This document shows, in pieces, positions 53,026 through 61,796 of a stretch of 64,000 nt of DNA (position 1 is its first letter; the number at the start of each line of letters is the position of its first letter). Location of the stretch: positions 155,351 to 219,350 of the forward strand of contig JANQPA010000120.1 of the NCBI GenBank assembly GCA_028285545.1, read 5' to 3'. The notes below the pieces were generated by a model. It was not told where the DNA came from. It saw only the letters and a program-made list of their open reading frames with translations, and made no database searches. Origin of the DNA: Saprospiraceae bacterium (GTDB taxonomy: Bacteria; Bacteroidota; Bacteroidia; Chitinophagales; Saprospiraceae). Position numbers and translations under genes: made by a program.

Positions 53026-54057
53026 TTGTTGAAAGTTTTTGATGAGAAAATAATAAGAAAAGAAGATTCCAAATACCGAAAAAAACGCTTCAACCTCCTC
53101 CTTAAAGGAAGTATTATCCTTTTATTGAGTTTGTCGATCTATTGGAAAATTGGATACCAAGAACATCCTGCCGATTTATGGACTGCCTTTCTGGAAGCCC
53201 TTAAAACCTCTTACTGGCCTTACCTCTTGGCTGTTTTTTTACTTATGCCTTTGAATTGGATACTGGAAACTTTGAAATGGAGACAATTCATCACAAAGCG
53301 TTTAAGTTTTTGGGAAGCCCAGAAAGCTACTCTGGCAGGAGTTACTGTAGCCTTATTCACTCCTAATCGGATTGGGGATTACGGAGGCCGGGTTTTGCTG
53401 GTAAAAGCAAAAGACAACTGGGCTACTCTGGTTGCAACTATGGCTGGCAATTACTGCCAACTGGTCATTCTAATTACCGGGGGAGTGATTGGACTTAGTT
53501 ATTTTGGACAACAATATTTAACAAAAGATTGGGAAACCTTAAGAAACCTTATTCCGCTGGCCATTGTTTTTTTAATGGTGCTGTGGTCATTGCCATTGAC
53601 CTTCAGCTACTTTAGTCGTTTTTTGAAAAGACTGGAAAACTACAGATGGATAGCACCTTTTATCCGCAATTTCAGAGCCTTGGAGGAGATGCCTAGGGTA
53701 AGCCTCTTCAAGTCGCTTTTTTTTGCGGCTATCAGGTATGTTGTTTATAGTTTGCAATACTATTTAATTTTGCAATTTTATGGCATCAGTATTCCATTTT
53801 TTGATGCTCTGGCAGGAATTTTCACCATTTTTTTTATCCAAACAAGCGTCCCGCTACCGCCTGTTTCCGCACTTTTAGCACGGGGGCAGATAGCTATGTT
53901 AATATGGACGCCTTTTGGAGCTAATTCCATAAGTATACTGGCTGCCACCTTTACCTTATTTATAATAAATCTGTTGATTCCAGCGTTTTTCGGATTGATC
54001 TACATAATTAAAACAAACACAATTAAATCATTAGGCTATGAAAACCATACTGACTAA
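53026..54057 (+). CDS. Lysylphosphatidylglycerol synthase transmembrane region (UPF0104) family protein
   Basis: A membrane protein of about 343 residues with roughly seven to eight hydrophobic segments. The family motif TPNRIGDYGGRVLLVK (about 112-127) is clear, and the C-terminal part has SVPLPPVSALLARGQIA. This pfam03706 fold covers flippase-like proteins and the membrane half of MprF; the synthetase domain is absent here. The start is TTG at 53026 or 53029, as no ATG is nearby. It overlaps the next gene by 20 bases, so the two are co-transcribed. Confidence 0.75.
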   Translation: MLKVFDEKIIRKEDSKYRKKRFNLLLKGSIILLLSLSIYWKIGYQEHPADLWTAFLEALKTSYWPYLLAVFLLMPLNWILETLKWRQFITKRLSFWEAQKATLAGVTVALFTPNRIGDYGGRVLLVKAKDNWATLVATMAGNYCQLVILITGGVIGLSYFGQQYLTKDWETLRNLIPLAIVFLMVLWSLPLTFSYFSRFLKRLENYRWIAPFIRNFRALEEMPRVSLFKSLFFAAIRYVVYSLQYYLILQFYGISIPFFDALAGIFTIFFIQTSVPLPPVSALLARGQIAMLIWTPFGANSISILAATFTLFIINLLIPAFFGLIYIIKTNTIKSLGYENHTD

Positions 54058-54901
54058 ATCTTCGACAATTTTGGTCTTGGTATTCATCCTTATGTCTTTC
54101 AGTTACCCCGGCGAAACCAATAAGGATACCTCAACTATTAAATCAAATCTTACAGTAGACTCGCAATGCCAAATTGACAATAATACGTTCCAGGCAGGCG
54201 AGGAATTCGTTTTTGAAATTTATTACAACTGGAATTTTGTTTGGCTTTCTGCCGGACAGGTGGTCTTCAAAGTTCAAGATGAAGGAGACCAATATCACCT
54301 TTCTGCACATGGCTCTACCTACAGAAATTATGAGTGGTTTTTTAAAGTAAGAGATAACTACGATACCTACATAAATAAAGAAACTTTGCTTCCTGAAGTA
54401 TCTATCCGAGATATTCTGGAAGGAAAATATACGCTGTATGATAAAATCACCTTTGATAATGAAAAAAATATAGCTAAATCACTTCGTGGTAAAACAAAAG
54501 AAGTTGCCGAAATATCCGAATATGAAGTTGAAAGCTGTATGCATGATATCCTGTCGATTGTCTATTTCTCCAGAAACCTGGATTTCGATAATATGGCGGA
54601 AGGCGAACATTTTCCCATCAAAATTTTTGTGGATAAAGAAACCTGGCCCCTACAGGTTACTTACAAAGGAAAACACAAGAAGAAAAAAATTAAGGGAATG
54701 GGTAAATTCAAAGCGATCCAGTTTAGCCCTCAGGTAATTTCTGGGCAAGTCTTTGAAGAAGGAACCGAAATGAATGTGTGGGTTTCTGATGATGAAAATA
54801 AATTGCCTTTATTGATCGAATCCCCTGTTTCTGTCGGATCCATTAAAGCTGTTCTGAAAAGTTACAAAGGCTTACGCCATGAAATGGAGGCGAAACTATA
54901 G
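54038..54901 (+). CDS. DUF3108 domain-containing exported protein
   Basis: The 287-residue protein has a signal peptide (about 1-25) and a beta-rich DUF3108 domain: FQAGEEFVFEIYYNWNFVWLSAGQVVFKV, STYRNYEWFFKVRDNYDTYI, IFVDKETWPLQVTYKGK, WVSDDENKLPLLIESPVSVGSIKAVL. The pattern resembles LolA/LolB-type lipid-binding sheets, but the function is unknown. It overlaps the upstream flippase-like gene by 20 bases. That pairing fits a role in envelope lipid or glycan handling, as inference. Confidence 0.85.
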   Translation: MKTILTKSSTILVLVFILMSFSYPGETNKDTSTIKSNLTVDSQCQIDNNTFQAGEEFVFEIYYNWNFVWLSAGQVVFKVQDEGDQYHLSAHGSTYRNYEWFFKVRDNYDTYINKETLLPEVSIRDILEGKYTLYDKITFDNEKNIAKSLRGKTKEVAEISEYEVESCMHDILSIVYFSRNLDFDNMAEGEHFPIKIFVDKETWPLQVTYKGKHKKKKIKGMGKFKAIQFSPQVISGQVFEEGTEMNVWVSDDENKLPLLIESPVSVGSIKAVLKSYKGLRHEMEAKL

Positions 54902-55032
54902 TTCGTTAATAGTTTTCAGTTAATGGTTAATCTGATTTTATAGTTTTTCTTCTATAAGATCCGTAATTTTAAATCCATGTAGATTTAATAGTTTTGGAAT
55001 TGCTTGATTTGAGAGAAGTAAAGTAGCAATAT

Positions 55033-55084
55033 GGGGTTGTGTAAAAAGTCAATTTTTGAAAAAATTGACTTTTTACACAACCCC
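55033..55084. repeat. 25-bp hairpin with TTGTGTAAAAAGT arms
   Basis: 55033-55057 and 55060-55084 are perfect reverse complements with only two bases between. Arms are GGGGTTGTGTAAAAAGTC... and its complement. No T run follows. The TGTGTAAAAAGT arm recurs at 63907-63953, so it is a dispersed palindromic element in a same-strand gap. Confidence 0.75.
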
Positions 55085-55140
55085 GAAGTATTATACTTCA
55101 ATCCCAATACTCATTACTCACTACCCAATACAAGTAAGAG

Positions 55141-55755
55141 ATGTTGAAAAATATATTCAAAATAATTGCATTAATCGTTTTCTTTGGCCTGGGTGTATTA
55201 GTTACTCGCTATTTCTATTCCTTTAAAATAGAAACCAAGGTAGAAGAGAATGCAGAAGTCCTCCTGGAAAGAATTCAAACAGTTGCCAAATTAGTAACTA
55301 TAGAGGGCTATTTTTCCGAATTATACAATTACAAAGATTATTGGGGTTATGATTGGGCCATTTTGCGGAAAAAAGCCATCCTAAGAGTTAAGGCCAAGGT
55401 CTCCATTGGCTATGATCTGAGCCAAATGAAGATGGAAGCAATTCAAGAGCAGAAAAAATTAATACTCAGCAATATTCCTGAGGCCGAAATCATCTCCATT
55501 GAACATGATATTGATTATTATGATCTAAGAGAAGGCGTTTTTAATGCTTTCTCTAAAGATGACTATAATCAGCTGCAAGAAGGAGCTAAAGAATTTATTA
55601 AACTTAAGGTAGAAGAAAGTGATCTTTTTGATCGGGCAGAAGAGCAAGGTAATGAATTGATAGACCTGATCCGCTTTATGACGGAAAGCGCCGGCTGGAC
55701 TGTAGTAGTAGAAGGAAAGACTTTTAAACCCTTAAGAGATACTTTATTGAACTAG
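55141..55755 (+). CDS. DUF4230 domain-containing membrane-anchored protein
   Basis: A 204-residue protein with one N-terminal membrane anchor (about 5-25) and a DUF4230 domain: EVLLERIQTVAKLVTIEGYFSELY, KKAILRVKAKVSIGYDLSQMKMEAIQEQKKLILSNIPEAEIISIEHDIDYYDLREGVFN (in sequence order), ending with SAGWTVVVEG. The family is widespread and uncharacterised. It is likely anchored in the inner membrane with the domain in the periplasm. It is followed by tRNA-Arg. Confidence 0.85.
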   Translation: MLKNIFKIIALIVFFGLGVLVTRYFYSFKIETKVEENAEVLLERIQTVAKLVTIEGYFSELYNYKDYWGYDWAILRKKAILRVKAKVSIGYDLSQMKMEAIQEQKKLILSNIPEAEIISIEHDIDYYDLREGVFNAFSKDDYNQLQEGAKEFIKLKVEESDLFDRAEEQGNELIDLIRFMTESAGWTVVVEGKTFKPLRDTLLN

Positions 55756-55814
55756 AATTTTATTTTAACTGTTGAATAAATTATCTGATCTTAGGCTAGA
55801 CAGATTTTTTCTAT

Positions 55815-55822
55815 TATTTTTG
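55815..55822 (+). promoter_or_regulatory. -7 box TATTTTTG of the tRNA-Arg gene
   Basis: An exact TAnnTTTG match ends nine bases before the mature tRNA 5' end, so transcription would start almost at the tRNA. The -33 element is not clear (TTAGG at the expected place). Confidence 0.6.
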
Positions 55823-55830
55823 CACCAATT

Positions 55831-55907
55831 GGCCGCGTAGTTCAACTGGATAGAATATCAGATTTCGGCTCTGAGGGTTGGGGGTTCGAATCCTCCCGCG
55901 GTCACCA
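55831..55907 (+). tRNA. tRNA-Arg (anticodon UCG)
   Basis: A 77-nt cloverleaf. Acceptor stem GGCCGCG pairs with CGCGGTC (one G-U). The anticodon arm is TCAGA-TTTCGGC-TCTGA with anticodon TCG, and the T arm contains GGTTCGAATCC. Discriminator A is followed by an encoded CCA. It decodes CGA and, through wobble, other CGN codons. Confidence 0.95.
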
Positions 55908-55915
55908 AAAAATTG

Positions 55916-55945
55916 ATCCTTGCATGTTTGCAGGGATTTTTTTTT
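55916..55945 (+). terminator. Terminator of tRNA-Arg
   Basis: ATCCTTGCA (55916-55924) pairs with TGCAGGGAT (55929-55937, one G-U), loop TGTT, followed by a run of T to 55945. It lies eight bases after the tRNA. Confidence 0.88.
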
Positions 55946-55951
55946 GAATCC

Positions 55952-55979
55952 AGTTCGTGGCCCGCACGGGCCACGAACT
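55952..55979 (-). terminator. Hairpin downstream of the S9 peptidase gene
   Basis: AGTTCGTGGCCC (55952-55963) pairs exactly with GGGCCACGAACT (55968-55979), loop GCAC. On the minus strand it lies 18 bases after the peptidase stop codon. The following T tract is weak. Confidence 0.7.
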
Positions 55980-55996
55980 AATACGTTTTATTAATT

Positions 55997-58246
55997 CTAA
56001 GGTCTTTTCTTCTTAGATTCCTTAGCTTCTTTTGACTCCAATGTATTCAATACCTGTTTCCAGGAAAACTTGTCACCCTTCCCTCTGACATAATAATCCA
56101 TCCAGGCTAGCTCACTGATGGATTTAACTAACCTGTTTCGGGTATCTGGTATACCATGACTTCTACCTGGATACATAAATAATTCGGTATCGACGCCTAA
56201 TTTTTTCAAAGCCATATGCAGCTCAACGGATTGAGGACTAGGCACTCGTGGATCTCCTTCTACAACATGAATCATAGTGGGAGTCTTGGCATTTTTGATG
56301 TACTTGATAGGAGATTGATCCCAATAAGCTTCAAAATTGTCATAAGGCAGATCATCTCCCAGGTAAAATTGACGATTACGCTGCACATCACTTTGAGCAT
56401 ACATAGATAACCAATTCATGGTCCCTGCTCCTGAGCTAATGGCTTTGAAGCGATCCGTATGAGTCAATATCCAGTTAGACCAGTGCCCTCCGGCACTCCA
56501 ACCAAAAGCACCCATTTTATCTCCATCTACGATGCCTTCTTCTATGAGGTAATCTACTCCAGCCATGATATCATCAAAAGCTTGTGGGAAATAATTGCCT
56601 ACGATATCGATTCGGTGCTGCTCCCCATAATTGGTAGATCCCCGGTAATTGGGATTAAAAACAGCATATCCTGCCCCGGCATACACTTGTACGCCATAAC
56701 CACCATTAAATCGCAGATAATCAGCACCCGCTGGGCCTCCATGAATCCCTACGATTAATGGATAACGTTCTCCTTCCTTATAGTCTACCGGTAAGGTCAA
56801 CACTCCACTTACTTTTTTGCCATCTGTGGAAGTATATGTGATTTCTTTTTGCTCCCCCAATTTGAAATTCCGTACCTGAGGATTTACATCCGTTAACTGC
56901 GTCCAACTAGAGCGGTTGGCAGTCGCTTCCAGACTGGGAGCAGTAAATAGAGTAGGAGGCGTTTTGGAATCACTATAATTGATATACACCACATCGCTAT
57001 CTTCATCTTTATTTACAGAAAGAGTGGCATTTTCTTTGGTTACCTGACGGATGGCATCTTTTTCTACATCCATGGCAAATAATTGTCGGGTGGCTCGAGT
57101 TCCCATGTTGAAATAAATGGTTTTTCCATCCTCTGACCAGAAATCCAGCCCCACATGATCGGGGAATTTGTTTCCTATTCTTCGGAAAGATTTGCCTTTA
57201 TCGCCTACATTACGCACATAACAACGACGGCTGTGCATATTATAACCTGACATATCCTTGCTGGCCAAGAAAGCAACCTTGCTACCATCCGGAGAAAAAT
57301 AAGGACCTCCTTCAGCAACACCTTCGTTTTCCGTTAATCTTTCAATGGATCCTGTAGCTGCCTCTAAAAGAAATAGATCGGCATTGATTCTTTGTTCGGT
57401 AATATTTCGTTCATAACGTTTGGCGGAAGTACCTGTATAGCCTACCCATTTGCTGTCTTCCGAAATGGTAAACCTTGAGACGGTATAGGAATCGTCTTCG
57501 GTAAGCCGGTTGGCTTCTTTTGACGCCATATCCAAGTACCAGAGACTGGCCAGTGGAGTTTCATAGTTTTTTACATCCACTGTGAATCCCTTTTCCTTGC
57601 GTAGCAAATTATCTTTATCTGCCTCATTAGGGCTGATAAAATAGATTCGTTTGCTGTCTGGTGCCCATTCCCAGTTGTTTACTCCTGCATCTTGCTTAGT
57701 AATGGCTTCTGCCTCGGCTCCGGCAGGATCATTTGCAGGAAGCATAAATAATTGTTCACTTCCTGTTTTGCCTGTTTTATAAACTAACCATTTGCCATCC
57801 GGGCTAAATTCATAGGTACTTACCCCTTCTTTGAGTTTAGTGAGTTTTCGGGCTTCGCCGCCATCCGGGCGCATCATGTACAATTGATTCTTTGCATCAC
57901 TTCGGTTGGATAAGAAGGTGAAATATTTGCCATCCTTACTCCATTTGGGTGTAGTTTCATTCTTCTCTTCGGTATAGGTCATTTGCCGACTGGAGGAAAC
58001 TCCTTCACTAACTGAAACCAGGTGGATGTCGGTTTGATTTTTAGCGGTTTCCCAGTTTGGTTCCGAAACGGTGTATAATAGCCATTTACCATCTGGACTG
58101 GTAGCAAAGGAACCGGCGCGTTTGAGTTTTCGCATATCCAGAAAATTCATGGCTCTTGATTCAGCATCATTGTCTGAACCATTCTGTGCGATGATCGAAC
58201 TGGTAAAAAGAGACAAGACGATAAAAAGGGTGGATATTCTTTTCAT
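55997..58246 (-). CDS. Secreted S9 family peptidase (prolyl oligopeptidase/DPP-like)
   Basis: From ATG 58246 the protein has 749 residues and a signal peptide ending IIAQ. A frame starting at 58276 would put ten residues ahead of it. A WD40/TolB-like propeller of repeated SPDGKW motifs (about 45-470) is followed by an alpha/beta hydrolase domain. The catalytic Ser is in GAFGWSAGGH, Asp lies near VVEGDPRVP and His in GRSHGIPD. It probably cleaves short peptides in the periplasm. A Lys-rich tail ends the protein; no T9SS signal is seen. Confidence 0.92.
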   Translation of the reverse strand: MKRISTLFIVLSLFTSSIIAQNGSDNDAESRAMNFLDMRKLKRAGSFATSPDGKWLLYTVSEPNWETAKNQTDIHLVSVSEGVSSSRQMTYTEEKNETTPKWSKDGKYFTFLSNRSDAKNQLYMMRPDGGEARKLTKLKEGVSTYEFSPDGKWLVYKTGKTGSEQLFMLPANDPAGAEAEAITKQDAGVNNWEWAPDSKRIYFISPNEADKDNLLRKEKGFTVDVKNYETPLASLWYLDMASKEANRLTEDDSYTVSRFTISEDSKWVGYTGTSAKRYERNITEQRINADLFLLEAATGSIERLTENEGVAEGGPYFSPDGSKVAFLASKDMSGYNMHSRRCYVRNVGDKGKSFRRIGNKFPDHVGLDFWSEDGKTIYFNMGTRATRQLFAMDVEKDAIRQVTKENATLSVNKDEDSDVVYINYSDSKTPPTLFTAPSLEATANRSSWTQLTDVNPQVRNFKLGEQKEITYTSTDGKKVSGVLTLPVDYKEGERYPLIVGIHGGPAGADYLRFNGGYGVQVYAGAGYAVFNPNYRGSTNYGEQHRIDIVGNYFPQAFDDIMAGVDYLIEEGIVDGDKMGAFGWSAGGHWSNWILTHTDRFKAISSGAGTMNWLSMYAQSDVQRNRQFYLGDDLPYDNFEAYWDQSPIKYIKNAKTPTMIHVVEGDPRVPSPQSVELHMALKKLGVDTELFMYPGRSHGIPDTRNRLVKSISELAWMDYYVRGKGDKFSWKQVLNTLESKEAKESKKKRP

Positions 58247-58444
58247 TTTGCAGCATTTTTTTTTGAAAATAAACAAATCTTCAGGATCAAAGAAAATTTA
58301 AGAAGGAAACAAGCTTGCCTTTAAAAGAAAAGTGAAATACCAGGAACCCTTCTTCGGTAGGATTGAATTAAAATTATTTTGCATTAGTGGGATAGTTTTA
58401 CTAGAATAGCTGCTACTCAAACTGATACGCTTAAAGAAATTTTT
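58247..58444. other. 198-bp divergent intergenic region
   Basis: AT-rich gap between the leftward S9 peptidase and the rightward SnoaL-like gene. No exact TAnnTTTG box, strong hairpin or small gene is seen. Confidence 0.4.
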
Positions 58445-58912
58445 ATGAAAACAAAGCATGTTCTAATTATTTGGGGAATATTATTTTTCCCTTCTACCTT
58501 TATTTTTTCCCAGGAAAATGAGATGAACGCATCCGATTCCATTAAATCAACCATCGAAAACTATTACACCCTTAATATTAAAATTATGGGTGGCTCCGGT
58601 ACTGCCTCAGACATCGATGAATTATTCCGACTTTTTACCGATGATTTTGTTTATGTACATGAAAAGTATGGTGGCGAATATTCCAGAGAAACACTTTATA
58701 ATGGATACCAAAATAATTTAAAACGAGGAGGATATGATGGGAGTGTGATCTATATTGAAGTTGAAAAAATGATAATAGGGCTTAATGTGGCAGCTGTCGA
58801 AAAGCGTTTTATTTCTAAAGATAAAGAGGGTAATGTGGAAAAGGGAGCCCCTGAAATGACCTTTTTTGAACTAAGGAAAGGGAAGATTGCTAAAATTACG
58901 GAGTATTGGTAG
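58445..58912 (+). CDS. Exported SnoaL-like (NTF2 fold) protein
   Basis: A 155-residue protein with a signal peptide (ending IFSQ, about residue 22) and an NTF2-like cone domain: SIKSTIENYYTLNIKIM, IDELFRLFTDDFVYVHEKYGGEYSRETLYNGYQ, AAVEKRFISKDKEGN, ending ELRKGKIAKITEYW. The fold binds small molecules or has lyase/isomerase activity, but nothing here identifies a substrate. The next gene, an AraC-type regulator, starts about 90 bases downstream and may be linked. Confidence 0.75.
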   Translation: MKTKHVLIIWGILFFPSTFIFSQENEMNASDSIKSTIENYYTLNIKIMGGSGTASDIDELFRLFTDDFVYVHEKYGGEYSRETLYNGYQNNLKRGGYDGSVIYIEVEKMIIGLNVAAVEKRFISKDKEGNVEKGAPEMTFFELRKGKIAKITEYW

Positions 58913-59003
58913 TGACTTGTAGGTCTTTTTGACACAGATTTACTCGGATCTGTACGGTTTTAATTTTTTTCTGAATAAAACGACTTCATTTTCAATAAGT
59001 AAA

Positions 59004-59924
59004 ATGATTAATAAAAGCACAATACCTAAAGAATACATCCAACGAATCAACCAAGCTCTAAGCTTTATTGATGAAAACCTGGACACTGAACTCACTTTGG
59101 AAACGGTATCTAGAGTAGCCCTATACTCACCCTTTCATTTTCACCGAATCTTTAAAGCCATCACCAATGAAACGCTTAATGCTTACATTACTAGAAAGCG
59201 TATTGAAAAGATGGCCTCTATTTTGATACGGAACAAAGAGGTGAGCATTACGGTCTTATCCCTTCAATATGGATTTAACAGCAATTCATCCTTTACCAGG
59301 GCCTTCAAAAAATTTTATGGTATTAGCCCTACTGAATTTCGAAAGGCCAGCCCAAGCAGATATAGCCAAATTAGAAAAAAGGATAGCAAGAATGGACAAG
59401 AGATCTTTTTGATAGAAGAATACATTTGCAACATTGATAATCATTTAAACTGGATAAAGATGAATGCAAATATTGAGGTGAAAGAACTACCCCAATTAGA
59501 ATTGGCTTTTATTACCCACATTGGCGATTTTGAGTTGCACAATACTTTTGATAAACTCTTTAAATGGGCCCAGACGAAGGGCATAACCAATGACCCAGAG
59601 TTTAAAATGGCCATGATCTATCATGATAGTTTTAAAGTGACAGACCCGGGAAAGGTCAGGATGAGTGCCTGTGTAGTCTTAAAAAATCCTGTGAAAGTCG
59701 ATGGAGAGGTTGGCCTTACCACTATCGAAAAAGGTAAGTTCATAGTAGCTCGTTTTGAAATGGGATTACCTGAATTTAATCAAGCCTGGAGCAGTTTATT
59801 TTTGTGGATGAATGAAAATGGCTATAAAAAGGCAGCACAAAATCCATTTGAAATTTATCACAATAATCCTAATGAACATCCTGAGAAAAAGTATATAGTG
59901 GATTTATTTATTCCTGTCCTTTAA
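59004..59924 (+). CDS. AraC family regulator with GyrI-like effector domain
   Basis: About 306 residues from ATG 59004; the TTG at 58929 would add 25 residues of no family similarity. The N-terminal part is the two-helix-turn-helix AraC domain (about 10-110; SRVALYSPFHFHRIFKAITNETLNAYITRKRIEKM and LQYGFNSNSSFTRAFKKFYGISPTEFRKA). The C-terminal part (about 155-306) is a GyrI-like/BmrR-type ligand-binding domain (VKELPQLELAFITHIGDFE, KGKFIVARFEMG, NEHPEKKYIVDLFIPV). Such proteins sense hydrophobic compounds. The target genes are unknown. Confidence 0.9.
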   Translation: MINKSTIPKEYIQRINQALSFIDENLDTELTLETVSRVALYSPFHFHRIFKAITNETLNAYITRKRIEKMASILIRNKEVSITVLSLQYGFNSNSSFTRAFKKFYGISPTEFRKASPSRYSQIRKKDSKNGQEIFLIEEYICNIDNHLNWIKMNANIEVKELPQLELAFITHIGDFELHNTFDKLFKWAQTKGITNDPEFKMAMIYHDSFKVTDPGKVRMSACVVLKNPVKVDGEVGLTTIEKGKFIVARFEMGLPEFNQAWSSLFLWMNENGYKKAAQNPFEIYHNNPNEHPEKKYIVDLFIPVL

Positions 59925-60081
59925 TAACCTTTAGTTAACTCAAATCATTTGATGGATAGCCCCAATATTATTATCTTTTGCAATAATTAACTCTTTGATG
60001 AGTTTTTTTATTATAGAACATCTCAATACCCATTACCCAATACTCATCACTATTTAATCATAATTCACAAAAACCAAATTT

Positions 60082-60570
60082 ATGCCCAATTACAAAGACA
60101 TTTTGATCCCGGAATTAAAACATGAAGTAGCCCTTACCGAAAAATTTTTAAGACGCATTCCTACTGACAAAATGGAATGGCGGGCCCATGAGAAGTCTTT
60201 CACTTTACGTCAATTGGCTATTCATTTGTCCGATATCATCAATTGGATTCCTGGTACATTAGATGTGGATGAAATGGAAATGAGTACTTATAAAGTTCCA
60301 AACCTGGAGTCAATAGAGGATGTTATTGCCAATTTGCATAAGAATGCGGAAGCAGCAGAAGAGTCCCTTAACCAGGATGACGATGCATATAGCAGGAACT
60401 GGACCATGAAGAATAACGGTCAAGCCGTTTTTACCATGCCAAAATATCAGGTTTTACGAAGCATGGTTCTCAATCAGCTACCACACCATCGTGCTCAATT
60501 GGGTGTATATCTTAGATTACTGGATGAATCCGTACCTGCGACTTATGGTCCTAGTGCTGATGAACGATAG
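60082..60570 (+). CDS. DinB family metal-binding protein
   Basis: A 162-residue four-helix-bundle protein of the DinB/YfiT type. Metal-ligand His residues are at QLAIHLSDI (about residue 48) and in NQLPHHRAQLGVYLRLLDE (about 136-141). The terminal VPATYGPSADE is typical of the family. Members of this superfamily include thiol-dependent transferases and proteins of unknown role; no thiol system is nearby. It ends in a 27-bp perfect hairpin. Confidence 0.88.
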   Translation: MPNYKDILIPELKHEVALTEKFLRRIPTDKMEWRAHEKSFTLRQLAIHLSDIINWIPGTLDVDEMEMSTYKVPNLESIEDVIANLHKNAEAAEESLNQDDDAYSRNWTMKNNGQAVFTMPKYQVLRSMVLNQLPHHRAQLGVYLRLLDESVPATYGPSADER

Positions 60571-60585
60571 TGAATTGAGCCTTTT

Positions 60586-60641
60586 ACAGGAAGGAATAAA
60601 AAATAGGCGGCCACGGCCGCCTATTTTTTATTCCTTCCTGT
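60586..60641. terminator. 27-bp perfect palindromic terminator
   Basis: 60586-60612 is the exact reverse complement of 60615-60641, separated only by AC. The core GGCGGCC is flanked by A6 and T6 tracts and then further stem. It lies between two rightward genes and fits termination of the DinB gene. Confidence 0.88.
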
Positions 60642-60675
60642 TACCTTTACAATACATCAATGTTAGCCATTCTTC

Positions 60676-61593
60676 ATGACACAAAACGCCCTACTGAAAG
60701 CATTTCAGAATAAAGAGACTCTTGCCAGAGGAAAAAGAAGTGCAAGGCTTTTGAATAGTCCAATTAAATATACTGCAGCCCAAATTTTTCTCCGCCTCAT
60801 TTATCCTATTACAAAAAAGGGGCAGCATAGAAGGGTGAGGACCTTTTTTGATGAAAAAATGCACATTGTTTTGCCTGCAGGAATGGATCTTCATTTGCTA
60901 GGCCTTAAATCTCATGACTCTGAACTTCGATTAGCCAGATACCTAATCAATACCTTAAACGAAGGAGATACTTTTGTAGACCTGGGAGCCCACTTTGGTT
61001 ATTTTAGCCTCTTGGCCTCAAAAATTGTGGGAGAAAAAGGGAAAGTGTATGCCTTTGATGCTTCAGCTTCTACTTTCCAGGTTTTGGCCAAAAACCTTGT
61101 CGGGCATAAAAATATAGATGCTTTTCATTTGGCAATTAGTGATCGGTCGGGGAAAAAATTAAGTTTTTATGAATTCCCTGTTTTGTACTCTGAATTTAAT
61201 AGCCGATTTACAAGTCAATACGAAGGGGAATCTTGGTATAAAAAAATAAAGCCTAAAAAAATAGTAGTGAATTCCGTTACCCTGGATCATTTTTTATCAC
61301 GGTTTAGGGGTAAGCCTCACTTGATAAAATTGGATCTGGAGGGTGGAGAATTAGATGCTTTAAGAGGGATGACAGCGACTTTGAAAACAGTACGACCTCA
61401 AATCGTTATGGAATTCAGCAGCCAAGCCTCTAAGAATGATGTTCACTGGAAAGCCTGTGAATTATTACAGGAAAATTATTACCATCCTCATTACATCAGC
61501 CCAAAAGGAGAAGCTTTATCCTGTCAGAATCTACAACAATACTTAAATGAATTGGAAGAAGAATCTGACAATATTCTTTTTCTTTCTAAATAG
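60676..61593 (+). CDS. FkbM family methyltransferase
   Basis: The 305-residue protein has a class I SAM-dependent fold from about residue 80: DTFVDLGAHFGYFSLLASKIVG (SAM motif I), KVYAFDASASTFQVLAKNL (motif II), DAFHLAISDRSG, and HLIKLDLEGGELDALRGM, the FkbM signature. An N-terminal helical part precedes it. FkbM enzymes O-methylate sugars or polyketides. No glycan cluster surrounds it, so the substrate is unknown. It is enclosed by two strong hairpins. Confidence 0.88.
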   Translation: MTQNALLKAFQNKETLARGKRSARLLNSPIKYTAAQIFLRLIYPITKKGQHRRVRTFFDEKMHIVLPAGMDLHLLGLKSHDSELRLARYLINTLNEGDTFVDLGAHFGYFSLLASKIVGEKGKVYAFDASASTFQVLAKNLVGHKNIDAFHLAISDRSGKKLSFYEFPVLYSEFNSRFTSQYEGESWYKKIKPKKIVVNSVTLDHFLSRFRGKPHLIKLDLEGGELDALRGMTATLKTVRPQIVMEFSSQASKNDVHWKACELLQENYYHPHYISPKGEALSCQNLQQYLNELEEESDNILFLSK

Positions 61594-61719
61594 ACTTTTA
61601 TTCTGCAAATGACGCTATTTAACAGAATGCTAAGTCTTCCTTGGCAGCCCAAAAACAAAATTATCATTTGAGATTTTTAGTCAGAAACGAATAATTCGTC
61701 TATTTTTAAGCAATGATAA

Positions 61720-61759
61720 TAATAGAAAGATGTGGGCGACCGCCCACATCTTTCTATTA
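61720..61759. terminator. 19-bp perfect palindromic terminator
   Basis: 61720-61738 pairs exactly with 61741-61759 (core GATGTGGGCG), with only AC between arms, as in the 60586 hairpin. It lies between the FkbM and POT genes on the same strand. The outer stem is AT-rich. Confidence 0.85.
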
Positions 61760-61796
61760 CGAACCTAATCTCATTAGTTAATTAAAAACTCGCAGA

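Noticed and set aside
58929..59003. TTG-initiated extension of the AraC regulator
   Set aside because: The extra 25 residues do not resemble the family, and ATG 59004 directly precedes the helix-turn-helix domain.
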